64,000 bases of DNA from an uncultured Clostridia bacterium (GCA_947087265.1 CAMUBY010000002.1:124001-188000); one strand, 5' to 3'; counted from the stretch's first letter, positions 9,213 through 17,524 are shown. Translations and numbers: made by a program. The notes: a model not told the origin generated them from the letters alone.

Positions 9213-9503
9213 ATGGTTAAAATGAGATTGGTAAGACTCGGCGACAAGAAGTCCCCTGTTTACCGCATCGTGGTAGTGGACGCGCGCAAGGCGGCTACGG
9301 GCGAGTACATCGAGAAAATCGGTTATTATGACCCGAAGTCGACTCCCGTTACGCTTACCGTTGACGTGGAAAAGGCGAAAAACTGGCTCTCCAAAGGCGT
9401 TCAGCCCACCGAAACGGTGAAGTCTTTGCTTGTAAAAGCAGGCGCTATGGAACAGTCCAAGAAACTCAGCCCGTCCAAGACCAAGACGAAGAAAAAGAAG
9501 TAA
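9213..9503 (+). CDS. rpsP: 30S ribosomal protein bS16
   Basis: A 96-residue small-subunit protein with the family N-terminus [20 protein letters not shown] and the internal [18 protein letters not shown]. It has a basic C-terminal tail ([13 protein letters not shown]). A strong GGAGGT ribosome binding site precedes it. It lies in the ffh operon and is followed by khpA; the rimM, trmD and rplS genes that usually follow are not here because the operon ends after khpA. Confidence 0.96.
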   Translation: MVKMRLVRLGDKKSPVYRIVVVDARKAATGEYIEKIGYYDPKSTPVTLTVDVEKAKNWLSKGVQPTETVKSLLVKAGAMEQSKKLSPSKTKTKKKK

Positions 9504-9523
9504 TTTCGGCTGAAAGGTGAACT

Positions 9524-9766
9524 ATGTTAGATTTAATTAAATATGTCGTGGAACAGTTTGCGGAGGACAAAGCGAATATCGAATACAAGGTAGAGGAAAC
9601 GGACGAAGCAATTAACGTTACCGTTCTTCTTGCCGATTCGGATATGGGCAAAGTTATCGGCAAACAGGGCAAAATTGCAAAAGCGCTCCGCACGCTGGTG
9701 CGCTACGCCACCCCCAAGGGTTCTAAAAAGTACACGCTCGAAATCAGAGAAAAGAGCGCGGAATAA
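9524..9766 (+). CDS. khpA: RNA-binding KH-domain protein KhpA
   Basis: An 80-residue protein made of a single KH domain with the GxxG loop GKQG in DSDMGKVIGKQGKIAKALRT (about residues 44-63). KhpA forms a heterodimer with KhpB in Bacillota, binds many RNAs and affects cell division and shape. It follows rpsP after 20 bases with GAAAGGTG upstream and is the last gene of the operon, ending before a clear terminator. Confidence 0.92.
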   Translation: MLDLIKYVVEQFAEDKANIEYKVEETDEAINVTVLLADSDMGKVIGKQGKIAKALRTLVRYATPKGSKKYTLEIREKSAE

Positions 9767-9775
9767 TTGAAAAGT

Positions 9776-9805
9776 AAAAAACTTCCCGAAAAGGGAAGTT
9801 TTTTT
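9776..9805. terminator. Bidirectional terminator after khpA
   Basis: Stem AACTTCCC/GGGAAGTT, loop GAAAA, A-run before and T-run after. It also serves the convergent XRE gene, whose stop codon lies at its edge. Confidence 0.88.
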
Positions 9806-10079
9806 ATTTGCGTAAATCTTGTATTAAAAATTTGATGTGAGCGATTTCTTTTTCGGAAAGTCCTTCCACTGAAATTTGGTTACAAGATTGTAAATCTAAA
9901 AGGTAGTCCGTCGTCACGCCGAAATAGCGCGCAAGTTTTATCAGCATATCTACGGACGGCTGAATGTAATCGTTTTCCCAATTTGAAACGCATTGTTTGC
10001 TTACGTTTAATTCTTTTGCTAATTCCACCTGACTGATTCCCTGCGCTAATCTTAATTTTTTGATATTTTCATTTAACAT
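9804..10079 (-). CDS. XRE-family regulator
   Basis: A 91-residue protein with an N-terminal Cro/C1 helix-turn-helix (IKKLRLAQGISQVELAKELN, then KQCVSNWENDYIQPSVDMLI) and a short C-terminal stretch ending EIAHIKFLIQDLRK that may help dimerisation. AAGGAG precedes the ATG. It is divergent from the lipoprotein gene at 10198, and the shared region has a 6-3-6 palindrome that could be its operator. The layout repeats that of the XRE pair at 6.9-7.5 kb, but the two regulators are not close copies. Confidence 0.85.
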   Translation of the reverse strand: MLNENIKKLRLAQGISQVELAKELNVSKQCVSNWENDYIQPSVDMLIKLARYFGVTTDYLLDLQSCNQISVEGLSEKEIAHIKFLIQDLRK

Positions 10080-10111
10080 AATTTCTCCTTATTGATATTT
10101 TGGTCAATTTT

Positions 10112-10126
10112 TACAATACAATTGTA
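10112..10126. promoter_or_regulatory. Palindrome between XRE gene and lipoprotein gene, possible operator
   Basis: Perfect inverted repeat TACAAT-ACA-ATTGTA. A second symmetric pair, TTGGTC (10100-10105) and GACCAA (10173-10178), frames the promoter region. The role as operator is inferred. Confidence 0.45.
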
Positions 10127-10135
10127 CAAAATTAC

Positions 10136-10165
10136 TTGACAAAAATAACAATACTTTGGTATATT
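10136..10165 (+). promoter_or_regulatory. Promoter of the 10198 lipoprotein gene
   Basis: TTGACA (10136-10141), 18 bp, TATATT (10160-10165). Confidence 0.75.
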
Positions 10166-10197
10166 AAAAATAGACCAACAAAAAGGAGAAAATAAAA

Positions 10198-10905
10198 ATG
10201 AAAAAGAAGTTAGCGGTTTTATCGGCGGGTGCGCTCGCAGCGGCAATGTGTGCAGGCTTTGTTGCCTGCGGCGACGGAAGTAGCGATTTGGGCATCGAAG
10301 AAAACATTCCGTTTTCGGAGATTGTTTCCGATAAAGTTACGGAAAAACAGTGGAACGACGCATTCGAGATAGGTGAAGATTACGTTCCTGTGATGGCGAA
10401 AAATTATCGGTATATTTATACAACTTCGTATGAAAATGAGAAATCGACATTTGAAATAAGCGTCGACAGGAATAAAGCGCATCTCAAATTATCCGATAGC
10501 GAAGATGAGGCTTATGCGGAGTGGTTTTATAAGGGTGGTGACGGTATCCGCCACTCTTATGGGTATTTTTATACCTGTGAAAACGGTGTTTGGTCGAAAG
10601 GAGAGGATAATAACGGTGCAGTTTATTGGCAATATGCTTATGCATTCGATTATTCAGGCGTATATGAGGGCGGTGAAGATATAACGGAAAAGAAAATCCG
10701 AGCATTTTCCGACTATACATACAGCGAAGAAAAGAAAGGTTATGTGTGTACAAACACCGATGAGGAAGGAGAAGAATATACACCTGTCATAAAATTCAAA
10801 GACGGAAAATATTGCGGTTATGAGTGGTATAACGAAGACAGTTATGAGGGAGTTATCATTTACTCCTACGGAACCGAAAAGGTAACGCTTCCTGAAGTGA
10901 AATAA
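10198..10905 (+). CDS. Uncharacterised lipoprotein
   Basis: A 235-residue exported protein. The N-terminus MKKKLAVLSAGALAAAMCAG ends in a lipobox-like FVAC, so Cys-24 is probably lipidated and the protein anchored on the outer face of the membrane. The rest is acidic and rich in Tyr, Glu and Asp (for example YAYAFDYSGVYEGGED), with no family I recognise. AAGGAG precedes the ATG. It is alone in its transcript, with a promoter and terminator of its own, and is divergent from an XRE regulator that may control it. Confidence 0.8.
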   Translation: MKKKLAVLSAGALAAAMCAGFVACGDGSSDLGIEENIPFSEIVSDKVTEKQWNDAFEIGEDYVPVMAKNYRYIYTTSYENEKSTFEISVDRNKAHLKLSDSEDEAYAEWFYKGGDGIRHSYGYFYTCENGVWSKGEDNNGAVYWQYAYAFDYSGVYEGGEDITEKKIRAFSDYTYSEEKKGYVCTNTDEEGEEYTPVIKFKDGKYCGYEWYNEDSYEGVIIYSYGTEKVTLPEVK

Positions 10906-10921
10906 TGAAAAAAATAAAACA

Positions 10922-10954
10922 AAAAAAGCGGACTTTGTTAAAGTCCGCTTTTTT
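10922..10954 (+). terminator. Intrinsic terminator after the lipoprotein gene
   Basis: Stem GCGGACTTT/AAAGTCCGC, loop GTT, A-run before and six T after. Confidence 0.9.
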
Positions 10955-10990
10955 GTCATTGCGAGGCTACGCTATGCGTTGCCGTGACAA
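10953..10990. repeat. REP-like imperfect palindrome
   Basis: TTGTCATTGCGAGGC near one end and GCCGTGACAA near the other form an imperfect inverted repeat between a terminator and the pgi stop codon. Similar extragenic repeats starting GTCATTGCGAGG occur in many bacterial genomes (recalled, not searched). I see no second copy in this window. Confidence 0.4.
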
Positions 10991-11007
10991 TCTTATCACT
11001 TTTCCAA

Positions 11008-12444
11008 TCAAACCACGTAATCGGGGTTGCTTGCCGCGCCGTCGAGTTCTTTTTTCTGTTCTTCGTAACCGGATTTGCCCAAGAGAGCAAACGTCGCTTT
11101 CTTGCCCGCCTCTACGCCGGGCTGATTGAACGGGTCAATGTGCAGCATCGCGCCTGCGTAAGCCGTCTGTAACTCGAACAGATAGAGAAGCTGACCGAGC
11201 GTAAATTCGTTCACTTCGGGCAGGTTAATGGTGTAGTTCATTCTGCCTGCTTTGGTCAGCGCGTACGCCGTTGCCTTGTTCTCCGCCTGAATGAGCTCTT
11301 CCATCGTGTGTCCGCAGAGGAAGTTCACGTCGGGAATTTTCTCGCAACCCTGAGGAATGGGCGTCTTTTCCTTATAACTTCCTACCGAAAGGAAGGTGAA
11401 CACTTTGTCGAAGGGACCTTCGGTGTAGAGTTGCACCTGCGAATGCTGGTCGGTTACGCCGAGCGCCTTCACGGGCGTCTGTCCTACGTTGCAGGGCGTG
11501 CCGTCGAGCGTGATGTTCTTGCCGAGCGATTCCGCCCACAGTTGCGCGTACCAGTCGGAAACGTAGCGCAGGTTATCCGAATAGGGCATGAGCACGCCGA
11601 TATTCTTTCCCTCGTTCATACAGATGTATTGCAAAGTAGCGCAGAGGAGAGCGGGGTTCTTGTCGAGTTCGGGCGTCTTGCAGAGTTTATCCATGTACGC
11701 CGCGCCCTTCAAAAGCGTTTTAATGTCGATGCCAACTACCGCCGCAGGAAGCAGACCGACGGGGCTCAGTTCGGAAAATCTTCCGCCCACGCCGTCGGGC
11801 AAAACGTAAGACTTTACTTTACCGAGTTCTTTGGAAATTTTCACAAGGTTGCCGCGCTTTGCGTCGGTCGTGAAAATGACGTGGTCCTTTACTTTCTCGC
11901 CCGCCTGTTTCAGAAGGTCGGCGATGATGAGGTACTGCGCCATCGTTTCGCTCGTTGCGCCCGACTTGCTGATAACGTTGAAGCAGGTCTTTTTCACGTC
12001 GATGACGTCGAGCAATTCTTTCATACGAACGGGGTCTACGTTGTCTTCTACGAAGAAACGGGGACCGCCTCTCTTCTTGCGCGGCAGGTCGTTATAGTGC
12101 AGGTGGCAAAGTGCGTTGAACGCCATGATGGGGCCGAGCGCGCTGCCGCCGATGCCGAGCACGACGAAGTTTTCAAACTTCTTGCGGATATTCTTTGCCG
12201 TAGCGAGAATGTCGTTAACAATTTCGTTTTGGTTGTAGGGCAGTTCCGTCCAGCCCATGTAAAGTTCGTCTTTTCCGCGGTTTTTGGAAACGTATGTATG
12301 TGCGTCCTTTGCGGTTTTTTTGTAGGATTCGAGTTTTCTCTGCGAAATACCTTTATCGCCGATATCGGGCAGATATTTGTCCGTCATGTTCGTGTAATCC
12401 ACGGTAATGCGTAAAGATTTGCGTTGTTCTTCCGTCAGTTTCAT
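11008..12444 (-). CDS. pgi: Glucose-6-phosphate isomerase
   Basis: Interconverts glucose 6-phosphate and fructose 6-phosphate in glycolysis and gluconeogenesis. The 478-residue protein has the sugar-phosphate-binding segments VVLGIGGSALGP (about residues 99-110) and VISKSGATSETMAQY, and the C-terminal FNQPGVEAGKK. GGAGGAACCC precedes the ATG. It is transcribed from its own promoter, whose -35 box touches the stop codon of the SpoVB-like gene upstream on the same strand. Confidence 0.95.
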   Translation of the reverse strand: MKLTEEQRKSLRITVDYTNMTDKYLPDIGDKGISQRKLESYKKTAKDAHTYVSKNRGKDELYMGWTELPYNQNEIVNDILATAKNIRKKFENFVVLGIGGSALGPIMAFNALCHLHYNDLPRKKRGGPRFFVEDNVDPVRMKELLDVIDVKKTCFNVISKSGATSETMAQYLIIADLLKQAGEKVKDHVIFTTDAKRGNLVKISKELGKVKSYVLPDGVGGRFSELSPVGLLPAAVVGIDIKTLLKGAAYMDKLCKTPELDKNPALLCATLQYICMNEGKNIGVLMPYSDNLRYVSDWYAQLWAESLGKNITLDGTPCNVGQTPVKALGVTDQHSQVQLYTEGPFDKVFTFLSVGSYKEKTPIPQGCEKIPDVNFLCGHTMEELIQAENKATAYALTKAGRMNYTINLPEVNEFTLGQLLYLFELQTAYAGAMLHIDPFNQPGVEAGKKATFALLGKSGYEEQKKELDGAASNPDYVV

Positions 12445-12475
12445 TGGGTTCCTCCGTTCAAATTTATCTGCAAAT

Positions 12476-12504
12476 ATTGTATGCTTATTTCATTGGAAAG
12501 TCAA
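12476..12504 (-). promoter_or_regulatory. Sigma-A promoter of pgi
   Basis: On the minus strand TTGACT (12504-12499), 17 bp, TACAAT (12481-12476). Confidence 0.75.
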
Positions 12505-14033
12505 GACCGCGCGCGCGCTTTTTTGCTTTTTTTTCGGAAAATGCGCGAGAAAATCTGTTTGCAGATTTGTCTGAGGTCGATGAACTTGCAAGCCCACAGT
12601 AAAAGCACTTCACAAACCGCTACAAAGAGCATTGTCAGCACGGTTGCCGAGATATAATCGAGGCACGTCATAAAGAGGGTTTTCAATCCCACCCCCAGCG
12701 CGGCGGAGGGTACGGCAACAAGTGCAATGCGGAGCAACGTTTTGAACGAACAGAGTTTTTTCGCTTTCTTTTTGAGGAGAATGAGGGAGCAAACGGCGGT
12801 GATGCAGAAATCGCAAGCCATGCCGAGGAGCAATGCGCCGCTGCCAAGGTAGGCGGGCAGGAACCACACGCATAGCAGCATTACCGCGGAACCGAAGAGG
12901 AAAATGAAAAGGGTTTGGCGTTCGCAGTGCATGGAATTTAACAGGCTTGTCGTAATCATGGTAATGCTCATCGGCAACAGTACCAAAGCACAGTTGCGTA
13001 GCATTTTACCGCTTTCTGCATTCGAGAACAGGAAAATTCCCACGTTTTCGCCGCACGAAATAAAAAACGGAATGAGTATGCACGCAATGAGCAGGGTTGT
13101 TCCGATTGCCTTTTCTACCAGTTTTCCCACTTCGTCCGTCTGTTTGCGGTAATAACATTCGGCAAGCGTCGGCACGAGCACGACTGCAAGCGAGCCGATA
13201 AAAGAGCCGGGCGTCATAAGTACGGGCACTACCATGCCGTAAACGACGCCGTATTCGCTCATCGCCTGCGAGGCGGAGAAACCTGCCGCAATCAGTCGCA
13301 TGGGGAATACGACGGAGATGAGCGAATTGAGAAGGGAAGAGGAAGTACGCATCGCCGTTACGGGCAGAGAAGATTTGAGAATGGGCAAAAATTCTCCTTT
13401 GGGCGAACGCAGTTTTCCGCCTTTGATAATGAAATAAACGACGGCAATTGCAAAAGAACACAAATAAGAAACGAGCACGGCAATCGCCGCCTTGTTTACG
13501 TCTGCAAAGCCCGCGGTAATGCCGAGTAGCAAAAATACGCCCACGGCAATCTTGATGATTTCTTCAATAAGTTCGATTACCGAATAGGCAAAAAAGCGTT
13601 TGTTGCCCCAGAAGAAGCCGCGGATAATCGCGTAAACCGAGGTAAACGAAAGTCCGAAAATGAGGATATAGAAGAGGTCAGCACAACGCGGGTCGGAAAA
13701 AATTGTGGAGAATTGCGCGCGGAAAAGGAAGAGGAGCAGCGTAATCGGCACGCTGAACATTAAGGCGATTAAAATAGCGGCAGTCGTTGCGGACTGTTCC
13801 CCTTTGAGCGAGCCTTTCGCACGGTGTTTGGAAATGACGCGCGAGAGGGTGATGGGCAGACCGCTCGAAGATATGGTGAGAAAAACTGCGAAAACGGTGA
13901 GTGCAACCTGATAAATGCCCAGCCCTTCCGAGCCGAGTAAGCGCGAAAGAATAATGCGGTATAAAAAGCCGAGAAAATGCTCGAATACGGCGAACACCGT
14001 GACGACGGCCGCGGAACGGTATAAATTATGCAT
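12501..14033 (-). CDS. SpoVB-like polysaccharide/lipid flippase (MOP superfamily)
   Basis: A 510-residue integral membrane protein with about 14 predicted helices. It starts MHNLYRSAAVVTVFAVFEHF and has the MATE/SpoVB-type segment SRLLGSEGLGIYQVALTVFA, LPITLSRVISK and a long central FFWGNKRFFAYSVIELIEE. Related proteins include SpoVB, needed for spore cortex synthesis, and other lipid-linked sugar flippases; which one this is cannot be decided here. No ribosome binding site is obvious before the ATG. It is divergent from the LysM gene. Confidence 0.85.
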   Translation of the reverse strand: MHNLYRSAAVVTVFAVFEHFLGFLYRIILSRLLGSEGLGIYQVALTVFAVFLTISSSGLPITLSRVISKHRAKGSLKGEQSATTAAILIALMFSVPITLLLFLFRAQFSTIFSDPRCADLFYILIFGLSFTSVYAIIRGFFWGNKRFFAYSVIELIEEIIKIAVGVFLLLGITAGFADVNKAAIAVLVSYLCSFAIAVVYFIIKGGKLRSPKGEFLPILKSSLPVTAMRTSSSLLNSLISVVFPMRLIAAGFSASQAMSEYGVVYGMVVPVLMTPGSFIGSLAVVLVPTLAECYYRKQTDEVGKLVEKAIGTTLLIACILIPFFISCGENVGIFLFSNAESGKMLRNCALVLLPMSITMITTSLLNSMHCERQTLFIFLFGSAVMLLCVWFLPAYLGSGALLLGMACDFCITAVCSLILLKKKAKKLCSFKTLLRIALVAVPSAALGVGLKTLFMTCLDYISATVLTMLFVAVCEVLLLWACKFIDLRQICKQIFSRIFRKKSKKARARS

Positions 14034-14088
14034 AAATTATTTTATTCTGCGCCGTCACGCTTTTATGTGCTTTCACATACAATGATTT

Positions 14089-14373
14089 GTGAAACTTTCG
14101 TTAAATCAGCCGAAATTTTACCGTGTGAAAAAAGGACAGACTCTTTCCGAAATTGCGTCCGTCTTCCGTTTGACTCCCTGCTTTCTTGCCCGCGAGAACG
14201 GACTTCATGAAGAGGTGCGCGAAGGGCAGGTACTTGTCATTCCGAAATGCTCGCGCAATCTTTACGTCGTGCGCGGCGGAGAGAGTAAGACGCTGCTTTG
14301 CGGGTCGAAAGAAAATTTTGAAAAACGCAATGCTACGAAGTGCCTCTATCCTACGCAGACTATTTTTTTATAA
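14089..14373 (+). CDS. Small LysM-domain protein
   Basis: A 94-residue protein with one LysM peptidoglycan-binding motif (about residues 9-52): FYRVKKGQTLSEIASVFRLT, CFLARENGLHEEVREGQVLVIP. The C-terminal part LYVVRGGESKTLLCG may be a second, degenerate LysM. It has no signal peptide, as in several spore cortex and coat LysM proteins that are made in the mother cell, so a spore role is possible but inferred. GTG at 14089 is the earliest sensible start; no ribosome binding site is seen. Confidence 0.75.
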   Translation: MKLSLNQPKFYRVKKGQTLSEIASVFRLTPCFLARENGLHEEVREGQVLVIPKCSRNLYVVRGGESKTLLCGSKENFEKRNATKCLYPTQTIFL

Positions 14374-14459
14374 AAGGTGCGGGGAGACGGCACAAATAAG
14401 GCGGGGCGGCGCATAACATGCAATAGGAACTGATACGGTTCTTTACACGGAGGTAACAA

Positions 14460-15113
14460 ATGTCATTTTTTTCCAATTTTTCATCGGACCACTGCCCCGG
14501 CACGATTTCGGGCAATCCGTTGAACGGTCTTTGCGAAAAGGTGTGTATTCAGGCGGAAAAAATCTTTGACGCAGGCATCATTCAAACGCGCCTCGAAAAC
14601 TATTCCGTCGGGCTTGAAAATCCCGTGCCTGCCAATCCTACATATCCGCTTACCTTTATCAGCGCGCGTTCCACTTCATCCGTCGGAACTGTCTCCAACG
14701 TCAACGTAGAGCGTCAGGCAGACGGCTGCAACGCACGCGTTCAGGTAACGGTCACCATTCCCATTGAAATCGTCTACGTCGACGCAAACGGCGTAGAGGG
14801 CAAGGCTACGAGCAGCATCGTACTGAATGAGGATGTGCTTATGTTCGTGCCGCCTGCATCGATTATGCCTTTTTCGGTCACTTCCATCGCGTCGTGCGTA
14901 TCCCCCGAGGGTACGTTCAACTCCGAATCGGGTACGTTCGCTATCAATGCGTGCGTTACCTGCATTCTGAAAGTGTCCATGCAAGTCGAACTCCTCGTGC
15001 CGAGTTACGGCTATTGCGCCATTCCGCCTGCGCAGGAGTATTCGCAGGAAGTCTGCACGGGCTTCTTCGAACTGCCCCTCTATCCGCAAGGCAAGGCTTG
15101 CAGCAAAAAGTAA
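14460..15113 (+). CDS. Conserved protein, probably spore-associated
   Basis: A 217-residue Cys-containing protein of beta-rich appearance with no signal peptide or membrane segment. The start (CPGTISGNPLNGLCEKVCIQ), the middle (YPLTFISARSTSSVGT) and the end (LLVPSYGYCAIPPAQEYSQE) look like a conserved Clostridia family of unknown function. I recognise the pattern but cannot give a family name. It is preceded by GGAGGT at ideal distance. Upstream, GCATAACATG lacks a matching sigma-A -35, so a sporulation sigma factor may drive it. The spore link is inferred. Confidence 0.75.
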   Translation: MSFFSNFSSDHCPGTISGNPLNGLCEKVCIQAEKIFDAGIIQTRLENYSVGLENPVPANPTYPLTFISARSTSSVGTVSNVNVERQADGCNARVQVTVTIPIEIVYVDANGVEGKATSSIVLNEDVLMFVPPASIMPFSVTSIASCVSPEGTFNSESGTFAINACVTCILKVSMQVELLVPSYGYCAIPPAQEYSQEVCTGFFELPLYPQGKACSKK

Positions 15114-15138
15114 CTTTTTCACTATTACGGAATCGGAA

Positions 15139-15164
15139 AGCCGACGAATGCTCGTCGGCTTTTT
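15139..15164 (+). terminator. Intrinsic terminator
   Basis: Stem AGCCGACGA/TCGTCGGCT, loop ATGC, then T-run. Confidence 0.85.
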
Positions 15165-15187
15165 ACTATTATTTTTTTGTATTTGCG

Positions 15188-15216
15188 TTGATTTTTAGAA
15201 ACCGTTGTGCTATAAT
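15188..15216 (+). promoter_or_regulatory. Sigma-A promoter of the M18 aminopeptidase gene
   Basis: TTGATT (15188-15193), 17 bp, TATAAT (15211-15216). Confidence 0.8.
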
Positions 15217-15253
15217 ATTCCTCGAATAATATTAAATAACTCGGAGGTAATCT

Positions 15254-16651
15254 ATGGTTGAAAAGAGCAAAGCAAAAAAGTTACAGGAAGAACTTTCTTA
15301 CCAGAAAAAAAATTATTTTGAAACGGCGGACGAAAAAGAACGCAAAGCAATTTACGCCTATGCGGAAGGGTATAAAGCCTATCTCGACGCGGCAAAGACG
15401 GAACGCGAAGCGTGCGCTCTTTCCGTGGAACTTGCAAAGAAAGCAGGGTTCAGCGAGTATCATTTCGGCGATAAACTCAAAGCGGGCGATAAAAAATATT
15501 TTATCAACCGCGGTAAGAGCGTCGTCGTATTCCGCGTGGGCAAAAAAAATCTCGAAGAGGACGGTATGCGTCTCATCGCTTCGCATATCGATGCGCCCCG
15601 TATCGACGTCAAGCAGAACCCTCTGTACGAAGATTCGGGAATGTGCTTCCTGAAAACGCACTACTACGGCGGCATTAAAAAATATCAGTGGACGGCAATT
15701 CCGCTCGCATTGCACGGCGCGGTTGTTTTGAAAAACGGCAAGAAAATCGAAATTTCCGTCGGCGAAAAAGAGAGCGACCCCGTGTTCTATATCAACGATT
15801 TGCTTCCGCACCTCGGTGGGGACCAGATGGGCGGCAAGGCAGGCAAGATTATCGAGGGAGAACAACTCAACGTCGTTGTAGGTGGTCTTCCCTATGCGGA
15901 CGAGGAGGTAAGCGACAAAATCAAACTCGGCGTGCTTGCCTATCTTCACGAGCAGTACGGAATGTGCGAGGAGGATTTCCTGTCAGCGGAAATTTCCGCA
16001 GTTCCCGCAGATAAGGCGCGCGACGTCGGCTTTGACCGCGCACTCATCGGCGCGTACGGACATGACGACCGTGTTTGCGCTTATCCCGCGCTTACGGCGG
16101 TACTCAATGAGGAGAGCGACCATACCGTGCTTGCCATGCTCGTCGATAAAGAAGAAATCGGCAGCGAGGGCACGACGGGAATGCAGTGCAAAGTTTACGA
16201 AGATTTAATGGAAGAAATTTCCATTGCGCTCGGCGCGAATTTCAGAAAGGTGCGCGCACATTCTAAGTGCCTTTCTTCGGACGTAACGGCGGCTTACGAC
16301 CCCAACTTTGCAAGCGTATACGAGAAGATGAATTCGGCGATTTTGTCCTGCGGTACCTGTATGTGCAAGTTCACGGGCGCGCGCGGCAAGAGCGGTGCAA
16401 GCGACGCTTCGGCGGAATTTGTAGGCGAAGTGCGTAAAATGTTTGCGGAGGGCGGCGTTGTCTGGCAGACGGCGGAGCTCGGCAAAGTGGATGCGGGCGG
16501 CGGCGGAACGGTTGCAAAATTCCTTGCGAATCTGAATATCGACACGGTGGATTTGGGCGTGCCCGTCATTTCTATGCATGCGCCCTGGGAAGTTATTTCC
16601 AAAGCCGACTTGTATTCCAACTATAAAGCGTTCTTGGCGTTTATGAAATAA
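15254..16651 (+). CDS. M18 family aminopeptidase
   Basis: A 465-residue cytoplasmic metallo-aminopeptidase that removes N-terminal residues from peptides, with acidic residues preferred by some relatives. Visible family motifs: the zinc ligand region SHIDAPRID (about residues 109-117), NDLLPHLGGDQMGG, GAYGHDDRVCAY, VDKEEIGSEGTTGMQ with the catalytic glutamates, and the late PVISMHAPWEV with another ligand His. CGGAGGT precedes the ATG. It has its own promoter and is followed 20 bases later by a zinc-ribbon membrane protein gene with no terminator between. Confidence 0.93.
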   Translation: MVEKSKAKKLQEELSYQKKNYFETADEKERKAIYAYAEGYKAYLDAAKTEREACALSVELAKKAGFSEYHFGDKLKAGDKKYFINRGKSVVVFRVGKKNLEEDGMRLIASHIDAPRIDVKQNPLYEDSGMCFLKTHYYGGIKKYQWTAIPLALHGAVVLKNGKKIEISVGEKESDPVFYINDLLPHLGGDQMGGKAGKIIEGEQLNVVVGGLPYADEEVSDKIKLGVLAYLHEQYGMCEEDFLSAEISAVPADKARDVGFDRALIGAYGHDDRVCAYPALTAVLNEESDHTVLAMLVDKEEIGSEGTTGMQCKVYEDLMEEISIALGANFRKVRAHSKCLSSDVTAAYDPNFASVYEKMNSAILSCGTCMCKFTGARGKSGASDASAEFVGEVRKMFAEGGVVWQTAELGKVDAGGGGTVAKFLANLNIDTVDLGVPVISMHAPWEVISKADLYSNYKAFLAFMK

Positions 16652-16671
16652 GAAAGCGGAAAGGGGAAGTT

Positions 16672-17169
16672 ATGGACGAACGGCAACATAAGGCAACAAA
16701 GAAGAAGTTAAAAATTTTCGGATTTATTTTGCTGATACTCGGCGCGGCTTGTATGGTTACGGGGTTTGTTGATTTCGGTCTGTCGATGAACTCCGATAGT
16801 GATATGCCTTCGTTGTTTTTCCTTATCTTTATCGGTTCGCCGATGTTATTCATTGGAATTTCGCTGGTCGTTTTCGGTTACAAAAAAGAGATAACCACTT
16901 ATGTAAAAAACGAATCCGTTCCTGTGATAAACGAAGCGGCAGAGGAGTTAAAACCCGCCGTAAAATCGGTTGTGGGTGCGGTGAAAGAGGAATTGCAGGG
17001 AGGCGAAACGCATATGGTAACCTGTCCGAGATGCGGAGCGAAAAACCCTGTGGGACACAAGTTCTGCCCCGAGTGCGGCGGTTCGCTTGAAAAAATTTGT
17101 CCCGAATGCGGCGCCAAGCAAGAGGCGGACGATAAGTTCTGCGGTAACTGCGGCGCAAAATTTGAATAG
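16672..17169 (+). CDS. Two-helix membrane protein with C-terminal double zinc ribbon
   Basis: 165 residues. Two membrane helices (about 14-37 and 46-68; FGFILLILGAACMVTGF and FFLIFIGSPMLFIGISL) are followed by a linker and two CxxC-type zinc ribbons: CPRCGAKNPVGHKFCPECG and CPECGAKQEADDKFCGNCG. Such ribbons are common in Bacillota membrane proteins and may mediate protein contacts; the function is unknown. The long BspA-like protein at 57248 starts with the same kind of double ribbon. It is probably cotranscribed with the M18 aminopeptidase. Confidence 0.82.
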   Translation: MDERQHKATKKKLKIFGFILLILGAACMVTGFVDFGLSMNSDSDMPSLFFLIFIGSPMLFIGISLVVFGYKKEITTYVKNESVPVINEAAEELKPAVKSVVGAVKEELQGGETHMVTCPRCGAKNPVGHKFCPECGGSLEKICPECGAKQEADDKFCGNCGAKFE

Positions 17170-17180
17170 AGTAATAATAA

Positions 17181-17207
17181 AAGCCCGCGAGTTTTGCTCG
17201 CGGGCTT
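17181..17207. terminator. Hairpin between the zinc-ribbon gene and the SRP RNA 3' end
   Basis: Perfect 11-bp stem AAGCCCGCGAG/CTCGCGGGCTT with a 5-base loop. It lacks a strong T-run on the plus strand, so it is a weak or factor-aided terminator, or a bidirectional barrier. Confidence 0.55.
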
Positions 17208-17216
17208 AACATATAC

Positions 17217-17490
17217 AAAAAAACTGTGAGGGCTTTTTTTGTTGCCGATTGCCGAAGCGTTAACACGGCAGGTGACTCCGACAAAGCTACCTTATGGCAC
17301 ACGCACCTGTCTGTTTAGTGCTGCTGTATCCCTACCCTGACACGGTTCGCAGGGGTGCGTTGCATAAGACCTTGTTATCAACATCCCTTGCCGTATGCTG
17401 CCTTCCACGATCGGCACCGAGAAAAGCGTTCGGTTCTGCTATAGCGGATTGCAGATACAGGGCACCGCTAACTCCCCACCTATCACAGCC
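17217..17490 (-). ncRNA. ffs: Signal recognition particle RNA, large bacterial type with Alu domain
   Basis: The minus strand reads as a large SRP RNA of about 270 nt, like the Bacillus subtilis scRNA. Near the 5' end it has GGGGAGTTAGCGGTGCC followed by CTGTATCTGCAATCCGCT, the Alu-domain region. Domain IV, read from 17340 to 17321, has CAGG, a GTA/TAC stem, a GGGA tetraloop and AGCAG. This is the Ffh-binding hairpin with a GNRA-type GGGA in place of the common GGAA. The terminal helix pairs CTGTGA near 17487 with TCACAG near 17224 and is followed by seven T, a terminator. Short plus-strand open frames here are shadows. Confidence 0.93.
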
Positions 17491-17495
17491 CTTAC

Positions 17496-17524
17496 AGTAT
17501 ACTCCAAATCAACGGAAAAATCAA
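17496..17524 (-). promoter_or_regulatory. Sigma-A promoter of the SRP RNA gene
   Basis: Minus strand TTGATT (17524-17519), 17 bp, TATACT (17501-17496). The -35 box contains the stop codon of rqcH (17521-17523). Confidence 0.82.

Noticed and set aside
11308-12414. 368-codon plus-strand open frame
   Set aside because: Antisense shadow of pgi, rich in His, Arg and Val, with no family features.
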